From Bog-532 sp963830385 (GTDB lineage: Bacteria; Actinomycetota; Actinomycetes; Streptosporangiales; Streptosporangiaceae), in contig CAWHMD010000005.1 of NCBI GenBank assembly GCA_963830385.1, positions 434,001-498,000 on the forward strand: DNA of 64,000 nucleotides. Direction: 5' to 3'. The notes under the pieces were generated by a model. The model made no database searches. It had not been told where the DNA came from and saw nothing but the letters and a program-made list of their open reading frames with translations. Below, in pieces: positions 34,550 through 43,519 of the stretch; position 1 is the first letter of the stretch; each line of letters starts with the position of its first letter. A program made the translations under genes and the position numbers.

Positions 34550-36583
34550 TCACTCCCCTGCCGACTCGATGCCGGTGAGCGGCCCGAACGGGGCTACCGC
34601 GCCGCCCTGCCGCAGATAGACCGGAATGGTATCGAGCGGGGCGGGCGAATCCACCCATTGACCGCCCGCGTGTTCGCTCCCTGACCAGGCGTTCTGCCAG
34701 GTAGCGCCCGCCGGCAGCCAGACCCGGCGTTCCCGGGCCCCATCGGTGTAAACCGGGGCGACCAAAATGTCCGGGCCGAACAGGAACTGGTCCTCGACCT
34801 GCCAGCTCGTGGGGTCGTCCGGGTAGTCGACGAACAGCGGCCGCATCGGCGGCAGCCCGGTCTCGTGGGCCACCCGCATCTGGTCCTGCACGTAGGGCCG
34901 GAGCCGCTCGCGCAGGAACATCAGGCGACGGATGATCTCGTACTGCTCGTCGCCGAAACTCCAGGCCTCGTTGGCCGCGCCGGTGTGCTCCGAGCCGACT
35001 CCGGTGTCCGGCAGGCGGACCCCGTGCAGCCGGAACACCGGGCAGAACACGCCGAACTCGAACCAGCGGACGATCAGCTCGCGGAACGACGGGTCACCGA
35101 TGTTGCCGTTCTTGAACCCGCCGATGTCCGTGGTCCACCAGGGGATGCCGGACAGGCCGATGTTGAGGCCCGCGGTGATCTGGCGGCGCAGGTCCTCGAA
35201 GGTCGAGTCGATGTCGCCCGACCAGACCAGCGCACCCCACCGCTGGCTGCCGGCCCAGGCCGACCGGACCAGGCTGAGGATCTCGGTCTCGCCCTCGGCC
35301 TGCATGTGCTCGTAGAAGCCGCGGGCGTGCAGCATCGGGTAGATGTTGGTCGTCTCCAGGCCCGGGCCGAGATGGTAGCGCAGGTTCTCCGGCGCCTCGG
35401 GGACCAGCTCGGGCTCGCACGCATCCAGCCACCAGGTGCGTATGCCGTAGTCGTAGTAGTTCTGCTTTACCCTGGACCAGATGAAGTCCCGGGCCTCGGG
35501 GTTGGTCGAGTCGTAGAACGCCATCGGGACCCTGACCCCGGGGTTGTTGCGGTCCCAGAACGCGAGCTGGAAGTCCAGCCCGTGCTCGTTCTCAACCAGC
35601 AGGCCACGGTCCGCCATCTCGGCGTAGTTCTCGCTGGCGGGGTTGACGTTGGGCCAGACCGACACCATCAGCTTGATGCCGAGCTGGTCGAGTTCCTTGA
35701 CCATGGCCTCGGGGTCGGGCCACTCGCTCGGCTCGAACTTCCAGTCGCCCTGCAGGGACCAGTGGAAATAGTCGATCACGATGACCGAGATCGGCAGGCC
35801 GCGCTCCCTGTACTCCCGGGCGATGCTGAGCAGCTCGTCCTGGGTCTTGTAACGGAGCTTGCACTGCCAGAACCCGGTGGCCCAGTCCGGCATCATCGGG
35901 GCCCGGCCTGCCACGTCGCCGTACTGGCGCATGACCTGGGCGGGCCCGGTGGCGGCGGTGATCCAGTAGTCCCACTGGCGGGTCGCCTCCGATACCCAGC
36001 GGGTGACGGTGGTGCCCAGCTCGACCCGGCCGACGCCGGGGTGGTTCCACAGCAGGCCGTAGCCCCGGTTGGACACCAGGAACGGGATCGAGACCTCGGT
36101 GTTGCGCTGGATCAGCTCGACGACCGCGCCCTTCTGGTCCAGCCGGCCGTGCTGGTGCTGGCCCAGGCCGTAAAAGCGCTCGTCGTCGTGGGCGTTGAAC
36201 AGCAGCTCGAAGTGGTGGGTGCCGCCGCCGTTGGCCCGGTAGCGCCGCATGGGCGGGCCGGTGAAGTGCGGGGTCACCTCGGACAGCAGCTCGCGGCCGT
36301 CGGCCCCGAAGTAAGCGATCTGACCGGACGCCGACACTTCGGCGGTGAGGTCGCCGTGGGTGATCCGGGCGTGCTCGGTCGTGATGTCGACCTGGACCGC
36401 GGCGGTGCCGGCGGCCGGGCTGTCTAGCGGGGCGTCGAGCAGGGCTCCGGGCAGATCATCACGGATGTCTTGCCAGACCGTGCCCCGCACCCGCAGGCTG
36501 TTAGCACCCCACGGCTCGATGCGCACGATCTCGTGCCCACCTCGCCATTCCAGCGCCGAACCACTCTGCGTGAACACACCCAT
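34550..36583 (-). CDS. GH31 alpha-glycosidase (alpha-xylosidase/alpha-glucosidase type)
   Basis: The 677-residue family 31 glycosidase has the nucleophile Asp387 in WWLDACEPEL and the acid/base Asp457 in LVWSGDIDSTFEDL, with GFWQCKLRYKTQDE and the IPWWTTDIGGF segment typical of the clan. It lacks a signal peptide, so it acts on an imported oligosaccharide. The WWLDACEP form is common in alpha-xylosidase-like members, but specificity cannot be fixed. Start: ATG at 36583 with GGGGAGG 10 bases upstream. First gene of the sugar-import operon, facing a LacI-type regulator. Confidence 0.9.
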   Translation of the reverse strand: MGVFTQSGSALEWRGGHEIVRIEPWGANSLRVRGTVWQDIRDDLPGALLDAPLDSPAAGTAAVQVDITTEHARITHGDLTAEVSASGQIAYFGADGRELLSEVTPHFTGPPMRRYRANGGGTHHFELLFNAHDDERFYGLGQHQHGRLDQKGAVVELIQRNTEVSIPFLVSNRGYGLLWNHPGVGRVELGTTVTRWVSEATRQWDYWITAATGPAQVMRQYGDVAGRAPMMPDWATGFWQCKLRYKTQDELLSIAREYRERGLPISVIVIDYFHWSLQGDWKFEPSEWPDPEAMVKELDQLGIKLMVSVWPNVNPASENYAEMADRGLLVENEHGLDFQLAFWDRNNPGVRVPMAFYDSTNPEARDFIWSRVKQNYYDYGIRTWWLDACEPELVPEAPENLRYHLGPGLETTNIYPMLHARGFYEHMQAEGETEILSLVRSAWAGSQRWGALVWSGDIDSTFEDLRRQITAGLNIGLSGIPWWTTDIGGFKNGNIGDPSFRELIVRWFEFGVFCPVFRLHGVRLPDTGVGSEHTGAANEAWSFGDEQYEIIRRLMFLRERLRPYVQDQMRVAHETGLPPMRPLFVDYPDDPTSWQVEDQFLFGPDILVAPVYTDGARERRVWLPAGATWQNAWSGSEHAGGQWVDSPAPLDTIPVYLRQGGAVAPFGPLTGIESAGE

Positions 36584-36650
36584 TCGGAATTTGCCTCCCC
36601 AGTGAGACGCTGCGCGCAGGGGCCGAACCAGCACGGTCGAGCTGGTGATA

Positions 36651-36703
36651 ACGCAAAGGTTTTCGTAACGGTGATGCTAAAACCTGCTGACCCTGGCGGT
36701 CAA
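36651..36703 (-). promoter_or_regulatory. GH31/ABC operon promoter with operator-like repeat
   Basis: On the minus strand TTGACC (36698-36703) and TAGCAT (36674-36679) are 18 bases apart, predicting a transcript start near 36667. Immediately downstream lies the imperfect palindrome ACGCAAAGGTTTTCGT (36651-36666), and AGGTTTT/AAAACCT (36657-36663, 36679-36685) flanks the -10. This is where a LacI-type repressor would bind. The whole 321-base gap 36584-36904 also holds a TATACT -10 (36802-36807) for the LacI gene. Confidence 0.55.
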
Positions 36704-36904
36704 TATATCCAGGCATTCTTAGCCTTAATGTGACCGTAGTAGGCCGACCGCGCAGAGTGATCGGAAAAATCGATCTCATAGCTTTTCGGATGAATGACTC
36801 CTATACTCCTGGCATCGTGCCAGCCGACGAGGACTGGCTCGTCGCCCGCCAGGGGTGTACGCCAACGAGGGGAGGCGGCCGCGAGTCCCATCAGCCGAAG
36901 CCCG

Positions 36905-38020
36905 GTGACGATCACCGACGTGGCCCGCCTTGCGGGCGTCTCTCCGGGTACGGCATCCAAAGCCCTCAACGGCCGCGGCGGCATCAGTGCCGACACCGCC
37001 GACCGGGTGCGCCAGGCCGCGGAACGGCTCGGTTACCAGCCCAACGCGCTGGCCCGGGGCCTGCTAACCGGGCGCAGCTTCACCGTCGGCCTGATCACGA
37101 CGGACAGCTTCGGGCGGTTCAGCATCCCGGTCATGCAGGGCGCCGAGGACGCGCTCGGTCCCGGCCGCATCTCCGTGTTCCTTTGCGACAGCCGGGACGA
37201 CCTCATCCGTGAGCAGCACTACCTGCGCACGCTGCTGGAGCGTCGGGTGGACGGGATCATCGTGACCGGCCGCCGGCAGGACCCGCGGGAACCGATCGGC
37301 CGGGGCCTGCCGGTCCCGGTGGTGTACGCGATGACCCACTCGACCGACCCGGACGACCTGTCGCTGATCCCGGACGACGAGGAAGGCGGCGCGCTCGCCG
37401 TCCGCCACCTGCTCAGCACGGGCAGGACCAACATCGGCCACGTGACCGGGCCGCAGCGGTTCAAGGCGGCGGTGCTGCGGGCCACGGGCGCGCAGAAGGC
37501 GCTGGCGGCTGCGGGCCTGGAGCTGGCGGGCGGGGAACCGCTGTACGGGGAGTGGACCGAGGAATGGGGCCGTCAGGCCACCGACGTGCTGTTGCGCTCG
37601 GAGGCGGAGCTGGACGCGATCTTCTGCGGCAACGACCAGATCGCCCGCGGGGTGGCCGACGCGGCCCGGGAGGCCGGCCGCCGGGTGCCCGACGACCTGG
37701 CGGTCGTCGGCTTTGACAACTGGGAGGTCATCGCGGCGGTTTCGCGGCCGCCGCTGACCACGGTGGACATGAACCTGCGGGAGCTGGGCCGGGCGGCCGG
37801 CGAGCGGCTGCTGGCCGCCATCGAAGGCCGGCCGAGCTCGGGCGTGCAGTTGCTCCCCTGCAGCCTGGTGGTCCGCGAGTCCAGCCGCCCGCGGCACCCC
37901 GTCGTCCCTGCGCCTGCGTCGCCGCCTGTGACCGGTGAGGCCGGTGAGGTTCACAGGGCCGGTGAGGTTGGCGGGGCCAGTGAGGCTGCGGTGGCTGGCG
38001 GGGCCGGCGGCGCGAGCTAG
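36905..38020 (+). CDS. LacI-family transcriptional regulator
   Basis: The protein has the LacI helix-turn-helix VTITDVARLAGVSPGTASKAL at its start and a periplasmic-binding-protein-like sensor domain (SIPVMQGAEDALG, IFCGNDQIARG, VVGFDNWEVIAAVSRPPLTTV). It probably represses the divergent GH31/ABC operon and responds to the imported sugar. The start is unsettled: the ATG at 36794 lies before the likely transcript start, and AGGGGAGG at 36868-36875 is poorly spaced for the GTG at 36905, used here. The last 35 residues are a Gly/Ala/Glu-rich tail. Confidence 0.82.
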   Translation: MTITDVARLAGVSPGTASKALNGRGGISADTADRVRQAAERLGYQPNALARGLLTGRSFTVGLITTDSFGRFSIPVMQGAEDALGPGRISVFLCDSRDDLIREQHYLRTLLERRVDGIIVTGRRQDPREPIGRGLPVPVVYAMTHSTDPDDLSLIPDDEEGGALAVRHLLSTGRTNIGHVTGPQRFKAAVLRATGAQKALAAAGLELAGGEPLYGEWTEEWGRQATDVLLRSEAELDAIFCGNDQIARGVADAAREAGRRVPDDLAVVGFDNWEVIAAVSRPPLTTVDMNLRELGRAAGERLLAAIEGRPSSGVQLLPCSLVVRESSRPRHPVVPAPASPPVTGEAGEVHRAGEVGGASEAAVAGGAGGAS

Positions 38021-38024
38021 CCGG

Positions 38025-38867
38025 TCAGGGCTTGCGGGCGACCGCGCAGTAGGTCGACAGGCCCTGGGTGGGGACCTCGTCCATCGGGCCCGGGCGCCAG
38101 ACGCCGACCGGGGTGATGCCCGGCTCGACCAGTTCGAGGCCGTCGAAAAAGCGGGCCACCTCGGCCTTGCCGCGCGGGGTGATCAGCGCCGCGGTGTTGG
38201 AGTTGTACTGGTCGGTGGCCTGCCGCAGGTCCCGGCGGTCGAGTTCGCGGGTGCCGTGCGCCACCACCAGGTAGCTGCCGGACGGCATCGGCTCCATCAG
38301 CTTGGCCACGATGCCGTACGGGTCGTCGCCGTCGGGGATGAAGTGCAGCACGTGCAGCAGCATCACCGCGACCGGCTGGCTGAAATCCAGCACGTTGCGC
38401 GCCTCGGCCAGGATCTTGCCGGTGTCGCGCAGGTCCGCGTCGACGTAGGCCGTCTCGCCCTGCTTGGTGCTGGTCAGCAGGGCGCGGGCGTGGGTGAGCA
38501 CGATCGGGTCGTTGTCCACGTACACGATCCGCGAGTCCGGCCCGACCTTCTGCGCCACCTCGTGGGTGTTGTTGGCCGTCGGCAGCCCCGTCCCGATGTC
38601 CAGGAACTGGCGGATCCCCATCCCCGCGGCCAGGTAGTGCACGGCCGAGGCGAGGAAGGCCCGGCCGGCCCGGGCGACCGCCTCCATCGTCGGCATGGCG
38701 GCGATGACCCGCTCCCCCGCCTCGCGGTCGGCCGCGAAATTGTCCTTACCGCCCAGCCAGTAATCCCACACCCGGGCCGGGTGGGCCACCGTCGTGTCGA
38801 AATCACGGCGTGAGGGCAGCGGCGGTGACAGCGGCGACCGGTCCCCCGGGGCCGAACCTTCGGTCAC
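38025..38867 (-). CDS. SAM-dependent methyltransferase of the DUF574 family
   Basis: The 280-residue protein matches the actinobacterial DUF574 (Methyltransf_19) family: RVWDYWLGGKDNFAADREAG at the N-terminus, the SAM loop FLDIGTGLPTANNTHEVAQ and the VYVDNDPIVLTHARALL acidic loop. These proteins are abundant in streptomycete-like genomes and their substrates are mostly unknown. GGGGAGG precedes the GTG at 38867. It converges with the LacI gene, leaving 4 bases between stops. Confidence 0.87.
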   Translation of the reverse strand: MTEGSAPGDRSPLSPPLPSRRDFDTTVAHPARVWDYWLGGKDNFAADREAGERVIAAMPTMEAVARAGRAFLASAVHYLAAGMGIRQFLDIGTGLPTANNTHEVAQKVGPDSRIVYVDNDPIVLTHARALLTSTKQGETAYVDADLRDTGKILAEARNVLDFSQPVAVMLLHVLHFIPDGDDPYGIVAKLMEPMPSGSYLVVAHGTRELDRRDLRQATDQYNSNTAALITPRGKAEVARFFDGLELVEPGITPVGVWRPGPMDEVPTQGLSTYCAVARKP

Positions 38868-38894
38868 GCCGTCCTCCCCATTAATCCGTCCAGG

Positions 38895-39491
38895 TCATCG
38901 TATGCCGGCCAGCGCGGCTTTGTTCAGCCGACCGAATTCCCCGATGATCGCCGCCAGCGGCCAGTGCGCGTTCAGGCCGCTCGGATTGGGCACGATCCAC
39001 ACGCGGCTCGGGCCGATCGTTTCCGGCTGTGGCCCCACCTGGGCCTTTTTATCGAAAAAGGCCTCACGAAAGGCGGTCACGCCCGCGACGGCGACAAACC
39101 GGGGCCGGCGCTCGGCCGCCAGCTCGGCCAGGTGTTCCCCGCCGGCCCGCAGCTCCGCCCGGGTCAGTTCGGACGCTTGCGCGGTGGCCCGGGCGACCAG
39201 GTTGGTAATGCCCAGCCCGTAGCCCGCCAGCAGGCCCTGTTCGCTCGGGTCGAGCTGCCGGGGCGTGAACCCGGCGCCGTGCAGCGCGGGCCAGAACCGG
39301 TTGCCCGGGCGGGCGAAGTGGTAACCGGTGGCGGCCGAGTACAGGCCCGGGTTGATCCCGCAGAACAGCACCGAGAACGGGGCGCCCGGCGCTGGCAGCA
39401 CGTCAGGTACGGTCCGGGACCGGGCGGCGTCCAGGTCGAGGCCCCGATAGGTGCCATTCCTGGCCTGGGGCTGGACGGGTTTGGCGGGCAT
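38895..39491 (-). CDS. mug: Mismatch-specific uracil/thymine DNA glycosylase
   Basis: The 198-residue UDG family 2 enzyme has the active-site motif CGINPGLYSA and the second motif VPNPSGLNAHW, with YHFARPGNRFWPALHGAG between. It removes uracil or ethenocytosine opposite guanine. The ATG at 39491 is chosen over the GTG at 39494: TACCTT (39498-39503 on the minus strand) is 6 bases before it and there is no ribosome binding site, so the message is likely leaderless. Confidence 0.88.
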   Translation of the reverse strand: MPAKPVQPQARNGTYRGLDLDAARSRTVPDVLPAPGAPFSVLFCGINPGLYSAATGYHFARPGNRFWPALHGAGFTPRQLDPSEQGLLAGYGLGITNLVARATAQASELTRAELRAGGEHLAELAAERRPRFVAVAGVTAFREAFFDKKAQVGPQPETIGPSRVWIVPNPSGLNAHWPLAAIIGEFGRLNKAALAGIR

Positions 39492-39577
39492 CACTTAAAG
39501 GTACCGGGAGGCGGGCGCGACATTGTTGGATAAGTGCGCCGATGGCGGGTAAGAAGCCGGCGTGATGAGCGGCCGGG

Positions 39578-39594
39578 CGCACATCGATTGTGCG
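39578..39594. promoter_or_regulatory. Inverted repeat upstream of a small membrane-protein gene
   Basis: CGCACA-TCGAT-TGTGCG lies in the divergent gap between mug and the next gene. A CRP-like or other dimeric regulator could bind; nothing else supports this. Confidence 0.3.
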
Positions 39595-39686
39595 GCTGAC
39601 CTGCCCGTCATGTAACGAATGGATCGCTAAACCGCAACGTTCATACTCATTTCACGAATGGGGCCGGCCGGGCCGGCGGAGGACCA

Positions 39687-39884
39687 ATGCGTATCGGATC
39701 GGTGCTTCTCATTATCTGGCTCATTATCGGCGCGATTGCCGCCGGTCAGCGCGGCTACTACAACGGCACCATCGGCAGTTGCACGAAGGCCACCACGATC
39801 GTGGTGACGATCCTGGCCGGGCCGCTCAACTACGTCGGGGTCAACCCGAAGGTCGACTGCGAAGTGCCACAGCCCAGTAAGTAG
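39687..39884 (+). CDS. Small conserved membrane protein
   Basis: The 65-residue protein has one strong hydrophobic helix (VLLIIWLIIGAIAAG) and a second weaker one (TTIVVTILAGPLNYVG), with Cys residues at SCTKA and DCEVP. Short proteins with the same QRGY and AGPLNYVGVNPK segments occur widely in actinobacteria, from memory. Function is unknown. GGAGG a few bases before the ATG supports the start. Confidence 0.7.
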   Translation: MRIGSVLLIIWLIIGAIAAGQRGYYNGTIGSCTKATTIVVTILAGPLNYVGVNPKVDCEVPQPSK

Positions 39885-39932
39885 CGCGTACCCACGTCCG
39901 GGGCATCCGTACGGGTCAGGCAGCATGGAGGG

Positions 39933-40793
39933 GTGACACAGCTAGCGGACGGAGCCCTGGGCCAGGGGACGTCGTTCCGCGTCCTGGCCGAGCTGGTGGC
40001 CGGCGGCAGCGTGCTGGTGCTGAGCGGCGCGGGCCTGTCCACCGAGTCGGGCATCCCCGACTACCGGGGGCCGACCGGCCGGGCCCGGCGGGCCGAGCCG
40101 ATGACCTACCAGACGTTCGTGGGCAGCGCCGCCGCCCGCCAGCGGTACTGGGCGCGCAGCCACGTCGGCTGGCGGCACGTGGCCCGGGCCGCCCCGAACG
40201 CCGGGCACCGGGCCGTGGCCGAGCTGGAACGTCGCGGCCTGATGGCCGGGACCATCACCCAGAACGTGGACGGGCTGCACACCGCGGCGGGCGCCCGGCA
40301 GGTCATCGAGCTGCACGGGCGGCTGGACCAGGTGCTCTGCCTGGCCTGCGGGCGGCGCAGCGACCGCGACGACCTTGACGGGCGGCTGCGCGCGGCCAAT
40401 CCGGGCTGGGCCACCGAGGCGGCCGGGCTCGCGGTGATCAACCCGGACGGCGACGCGGTGCTGGACGACGGCCTGGCCGAACGGTTCCAGGTGGTGAGCT
40501 GCCGCGGGTGCGGCGGGGTGCTCAAGCCGGACGTGATCTTCTTCGGTGAAAACGTCCCACGGACCCGGGTGGACGACTGTTACGCGCGGGTCGAACGGGC
40601 CGGCGCGCTGGTCGTCCTGGGTTCCTCGCTGACGGTGATGTCCGGCTTCCGGTTCGTCCGGCAGGCGGCCAAGCTGGGGATCCCGGTGGTGATCGTCAAC
40701 CAGGGCACGACCCGGGGTGACGAGCTGGCCACCGCCACCCTGGACGCACCGCTCGGCGACACGCTGACGCAGCTGGTCAGCGCGGTTTCCTAG
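39933..40793 (+). CDS. Sir2-family NAD-dependent protein deacylase
   Basis: The 286-residue sirtuin shows GAGLST (32-37) and IPDYRG for NAD binding, TQNVDGLH (109-116), the catalytic His128, and four zinc cysteines (136, 139, 190, 193). Length and the long loop before the second Cys pair resemble class II (SIRT4-like) bacterial sirtuins, so lipoamidase or deacylase activity is as likely as deacetylation. The GTG at 39933 has GGAGGG directly before it and a CAGCAT box 6 bases upstream, so initiation may be leaderless. Confidence 0.88.
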   Translation: MTQLADGALGQGTSFRVLAELVAGGSVLVLSGAGLSTESGIPDYRGPTGRARRAEPMTYQTFVGSAAARQRYWARSHVGWRHVARAAPNAGHRAVAELERRGLMAGTITQNVDGLHTAAGARQVIELHGRLDQVLCLACGRRSDRDDLDGRLRAANPGWATEAAGLAVINPDGDAVLDDGLAERFQVVSCRGCGGVLKPDVIFFGENVPRTRVDDCYARVERAGALVVLGSSLTVMSGFRFVRQAAKLGIPVVIVNQGTTRGDELATATLDAPLGDTLTQLVSAVS

Positions 40794-40864
40794 CCTGCCC
40801 CGGGCGGCCGGCGGCGGCGGCCGCGTTTGCGTTCGAGCGTGCTCTAAGTCCTAGGCTCGGCGGG

Positions 40865-41827
40865 GTGAATGAGATGCGGACAACCAAGCTTGGTGAGCTG
40901 ACCGTCTCCGCCCAGGGGCTCGGCTGCATGGGCATGAGCCAGTCCTACGGGCCCACCGACTGGGACGAGTCGATCGCCACCATCCACCGTGCCCTCGAGC
41001 TGGGCGTGACGTTCCTCGACACCGCCGACGCCTACGGCGCGGGCCACAACGAGGTGCTGGTCGGCCGGGGCATCGCCGGGCACCGGGACGAGATCCAGCT
41101 GGCCACCAAGTTCGGCATAGACCGGTCGATGGGCGACGAGCACCGGGTCTTCCGGGGCGAGCGGGCCTACGTCAAGCGGGCCTGCGAGGCCTCGCTGACC
41201 CGGCTGGGCGTCGACGTCATCGACCTCTACTACATGCACCGGCCGCCCCAGACCGCCGAGATCGAGGAGACGGTGGGGGCGATGGCCGAGCTGGTCGCCG
41301 AGGGCAAGGTCCGTTACCTGGGCCTGTCCGAGGTGGACGACGCGCTGCTGCGCCGGGCGTACGCGGTGCACCCGATCACCGCCGTGCAGAGCGAGTACTC
41401 GCTGTGGACCCGGGACCTGGAGACCACGGTGGCGTCGGCCATGCGCGAGCTGGGGGTCGGCCTGGTGCCCTACTCCCCGCTCGGGCGCGGCTTCCTGACC
41501 GGTACCGTGGACGTGTCCACGCTCGGTGCCACCGACTTCCGCAGCCGCAACCCGCGGTTCGCGGACGGCGCGGCGGCCGCCAACGCCGCCATCGCCGGCG
41601 AGGTGCGGGCGGTGGCCGAGGAGAAGGGCGTGGCCCCGGCCCAGGTCGCCATCGCCTGGGTGTACGCCCAGGCGGGCAGGCTGGGCCTGCCGGTGGTGCC
41701 GATCCCCGGCACCAAGCGGGTCAAGTGGCTGGAACAGAACGTGGCGGCGCTCGACGTGACGCTGACCGGCGCCGAGCTGGCCAGGCTGGAGCCGCTGGCC
41801 AGCCAGGTGGTGGGCGCCAGGTATTAA
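40865..41827 (+). CDS. Aldo/keto reductase
   Basis: The 320-residue AKR barrel has the catalytic tetrad pattern: Asp and Tyr in LDTADAYGAG, Lys in LATKFG and His in YYMHRP. The C-terminal PGTKRVKWLEQNV loop binds NADP. It is of the AKR11/13-like group acting on aldehydes or sugars; substrate unknown. The GTG at 40865 is supported by TAGGCT (40852-40857) 7 bases upstream with no ribosome binding site; the ATG at 40874 is an alternative. Confidence 0.85.
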   Translation: MNEMRTTKLGELTVSAQGLGCMGMSQSYGPTDWDESIATIHRALELGVTFLDTADAYGAGHNEVLVGRGIAGHRDEIQLATKFGIDRSMGDEHRVFRGERAYVKRACEASLTRLGVDVIDLYYMHRPPQTAEIEETVGAMAELVAEGKVRYLGLSEVDDALLRRAYAVHPITAVQSEYSLWTRDLETTVASAMRELGVGLVPYSPLGRGFLTGTVDVSTLGATDFRSRNPRFADGAAAANAAIAGEVRAVAEEKGVAPAQVAIAWVYAQAGRLGLPVVPIPGTKRVKWLEQNVAALDVTLTGAELARLEPLASQVVGARY

Positions 41828-41869
41828 CCCGGCTCGCCGCAGGTCAATCTCGGGAGGAACCTGACGGGC

Positions 41870-42424
41870 ATGGCGCTACCCACCCCGACCTTGCACACCG
41901 CTCGCCTCCGGCTGCGTCCCTTCGGCGACGCGGATGCGGACGGCCTCTTCGCGCTGCACAGCAACGCCCACGTACTGCGGTACTGGGACTCGCCGCCGTG
42001 GAGCGAACGCGCGCGCGCCGGGCGTTTCATCACGACGTGCCGGCAGATGGCACAGGAAGGCAGCGGGGCGCGGCTGGCCGCGGATCGCGTCTCCGACGGG
42101 ACGTTCATCGGCTGGTGCGGCCTGCACCGGTGGAATCCGGACTACCGCAGCGCATCGCTGGGCTACTGCTTTTCTGAGGCTGCGTGGGGGCACGGCTACG
42201 CGACGGAGGCCGCGAGCGCCGTGCTGCGGTGGGCATTCGCCACGCTGGACCTCAACCGGGTCCAGGCTGAGACCGATACGCGTAACGCGGCGTCTGCCCG
42301 CGTGCTGGAAAAGCTCGGCTTCGTGCGTGAGGGGACCCTGCGGGAAGACTGCGTCGTCAACGGCGAGGTCTCTGACTCGTGGGTCTACGGCCTGATCAGG
42401 CGGGACTGGCAGCCCTCTGTATAA
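41870..42424 (+). CDS. GNAT-family N-acetyltransferase (RimJ/RimL-like)
   Basis: The 184-residue protein starts with TLHTARLRLRPFGDADAD, the usual opening of RimJ/RimL-like acetyltransferases, and has the acetyl-CoA-binding stretch WGHGYATEAASAVLRWAF and NAASARVLEKLGF. It may acetylate a protein N-terminus or a small molecule. AGGAACC precedes the ATG by several bases (CGGGAGGAACCTGACGGGC). Confidence 0.85.
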   Translation: MALPTPTLHTARLRLRPFGDADADGLFALHSNAHVLRYWDSPPWSERARAGRFITTCRQMAQEGSGARLAADRVSDGTFIGWCGLHRWNPDYRSASLGYCFSEAAWGHGYATEAASAVLRWAFATLDLNRVQAETDTRNAASARVLEKLGFVREGTLREDCVVNGEVSDSWVYGLIRRDWQPSV

Positions 42425-42427
42425 AGA

Positions 42428-42457
42428 TTGACTTATATAAGCGGGGACTGAAATACT
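42428..42457 (+). promoter_or_regulatory. Promoter with ArsR-type operator
   Basis: TTGACT (42428-42433) and AATACT (42452-42457) are 18 bases apart, and the predicted transcript start coincides with the GTG at 42464, so the mRNA is leaderless. The perfect palindrome CTTATATAAG (42432-42441) overlaps the -35 and spacer and is the natural binding site for the ArsR protein it drives. Confidence 0.7.
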
Positions 42458-42463
42458 GACCGG

Positions 42464-42847
42464 GTGCATGCGCTCGACGTGCTCGGCGATCCGGTGCGGC
42501 GGCGGATCCTGGAGGTGCTGGCCACCGGGGAGCAGGCCGCGGGCACGGTGGTGACGGTGGTGGGGGCGGAGTTCGGCATCTCCCAGCCGGCCGTCTCCCA
42601 GCACCTGCGGGTGCTGCGGGAGCACGGGTTCGCGCGGGTGCGGGCGGACGGGACGCGGCGGCTGTACGCGCTCCAGCCGGAGGCGCTGCACGAGGCGGAC
42701 GCCTGGCTGGAGCAGTTCCGGGCGTTCTGGGAGCAGCGGCTGGACGCGCTCGGCACCGAACTGGCCCGGGGCCGCCGCACCCGCCGATCGGCTGCACAGC
42801 CGGGCGAGAGGGAAAAAGGCGACGGAGGGCAAGCCGATGGACCATGA
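42464..42847 (+). CDS. ArsR-family transcriptional regulator
   Basis: The 127-residue winged-helix protein opens LDVLGDPVRRRILEVLATGE and has the recognition helix ISQPAVSQHLRVLREHGF. No metal-binding Cys pair is present, so it belongs to the group paired with SRPBCC (AHSA1-like) partners rather than metal sensors. It overlaps the next gene by 11 bases and probably represses its own promoter through the CTTATATAAG site. Confidence 0.88.
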   Translation: MHALDVLGDPVRRRILEVLATGEQAAGTVVTVVGAEFGISQPAVSQHLRVLREHGFARVRADGTRRLYALQPEALHEADAWLEQFRAFWEQRLDALGTELARGRRTRRSAAQPGEREKGDGGQADGP

Positions 42848-43472
42848 CCAGGCGCACGAGGCGGTGCCCGGCCACTTGAGCGGGACCAGCCGGACGATGA
42901 GCGTGGACGCGGACGACGAACCGGCGATGACGCTGCGACGGCGCTACGACGCCGACGTGGCCGACGTGTGGCAGGCCTGCACCGACCCGGAGCGGCTGGC
43001 CCGCTGGCTGACGCCGGTCTCGGGTGAGCTGCGGCCGGGCGGCCGGTACCAGCTGGCGGGCAACGCGGGCGGGCAGATCCTGCGCTGCGAGCCGCCCCGG
43101 GTGCTGGAGGTGACCTGGGAGGCGCCGGGCGGCCAGCCGGTCACCCGGGTGATGGCCGAGCTGACCCCGGCCGGGGAGGGTACCGACCTCGAGCTGCGGC
43201 ACAGCGGGCCGGTCGACCCGGAGTTCTGGGGCCGGTTCGGGCCGGGCGCGGTGGGGGTCGGCTGGGACCTGGCGCTGTTCGGGCTGGCGCTGCACCTGGC
43301 CGGGTCGCCCCGGCCGGAGCAGGTGGCCGGGCCGCCGTCGGCCGCCTACCGGGACCTGGTCACCGGCAGCAGCTTGGGCTGGCAGGCCGCCGCCGAGGCG
43401 GCCGGCACGCCGCCCGAGCAGGCCAAGGCGGCCGCCGAGCGGACGACCGGATTCTACCTGCCGCCGTCGTAA
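42837..43472 (+). CDS. SRPBCC (AHSA1-like) domain protein
   Basis: The 211-residue protein has the START-like fold of the AHSA1 group: LRRRYDADVADVWQACTDPERLARWLTPVSGELRPGG, then VLEVTWEAPG and GWDLALFGLALHL. Such proteins bind hydrophobic ligands and often follow an ArsR regulator in actinobacteria. It is co-transcribed with the ArsR gene. Ligand unknown. Confidence 0.85.
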   Translation: MDHDQAHEAVPGHLSGTSRTMSVDADDEPAMTLRRRYDADVADVWQACTDPERLARWLTPVSGELRPGGRYQLAGNAGGQILRCEPPRVLEVTWEAPGGQPVTRVMAELTPAGEGTDLELRHSGPVDPEFWGRFGPGAVGVGWDLALFGLALHLAGSPRPEQVAGPPSAAYRDLVTGSSLGWQAAAEAAGTPPEQAKAAAERTTGFYLPPS

Positions 43473-43519
43473 GCCGCGCGGGCGCCGTTTTGTCGTAGGC
43501 GCGCGCGATGATGGCAGGT

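Noticed and set aside
36794..36904. ATG at 36794 as LacI start
   Set aside because: It is before the TATACT -10 box and has no ribosome binding site; the HTH starts at about 36905.
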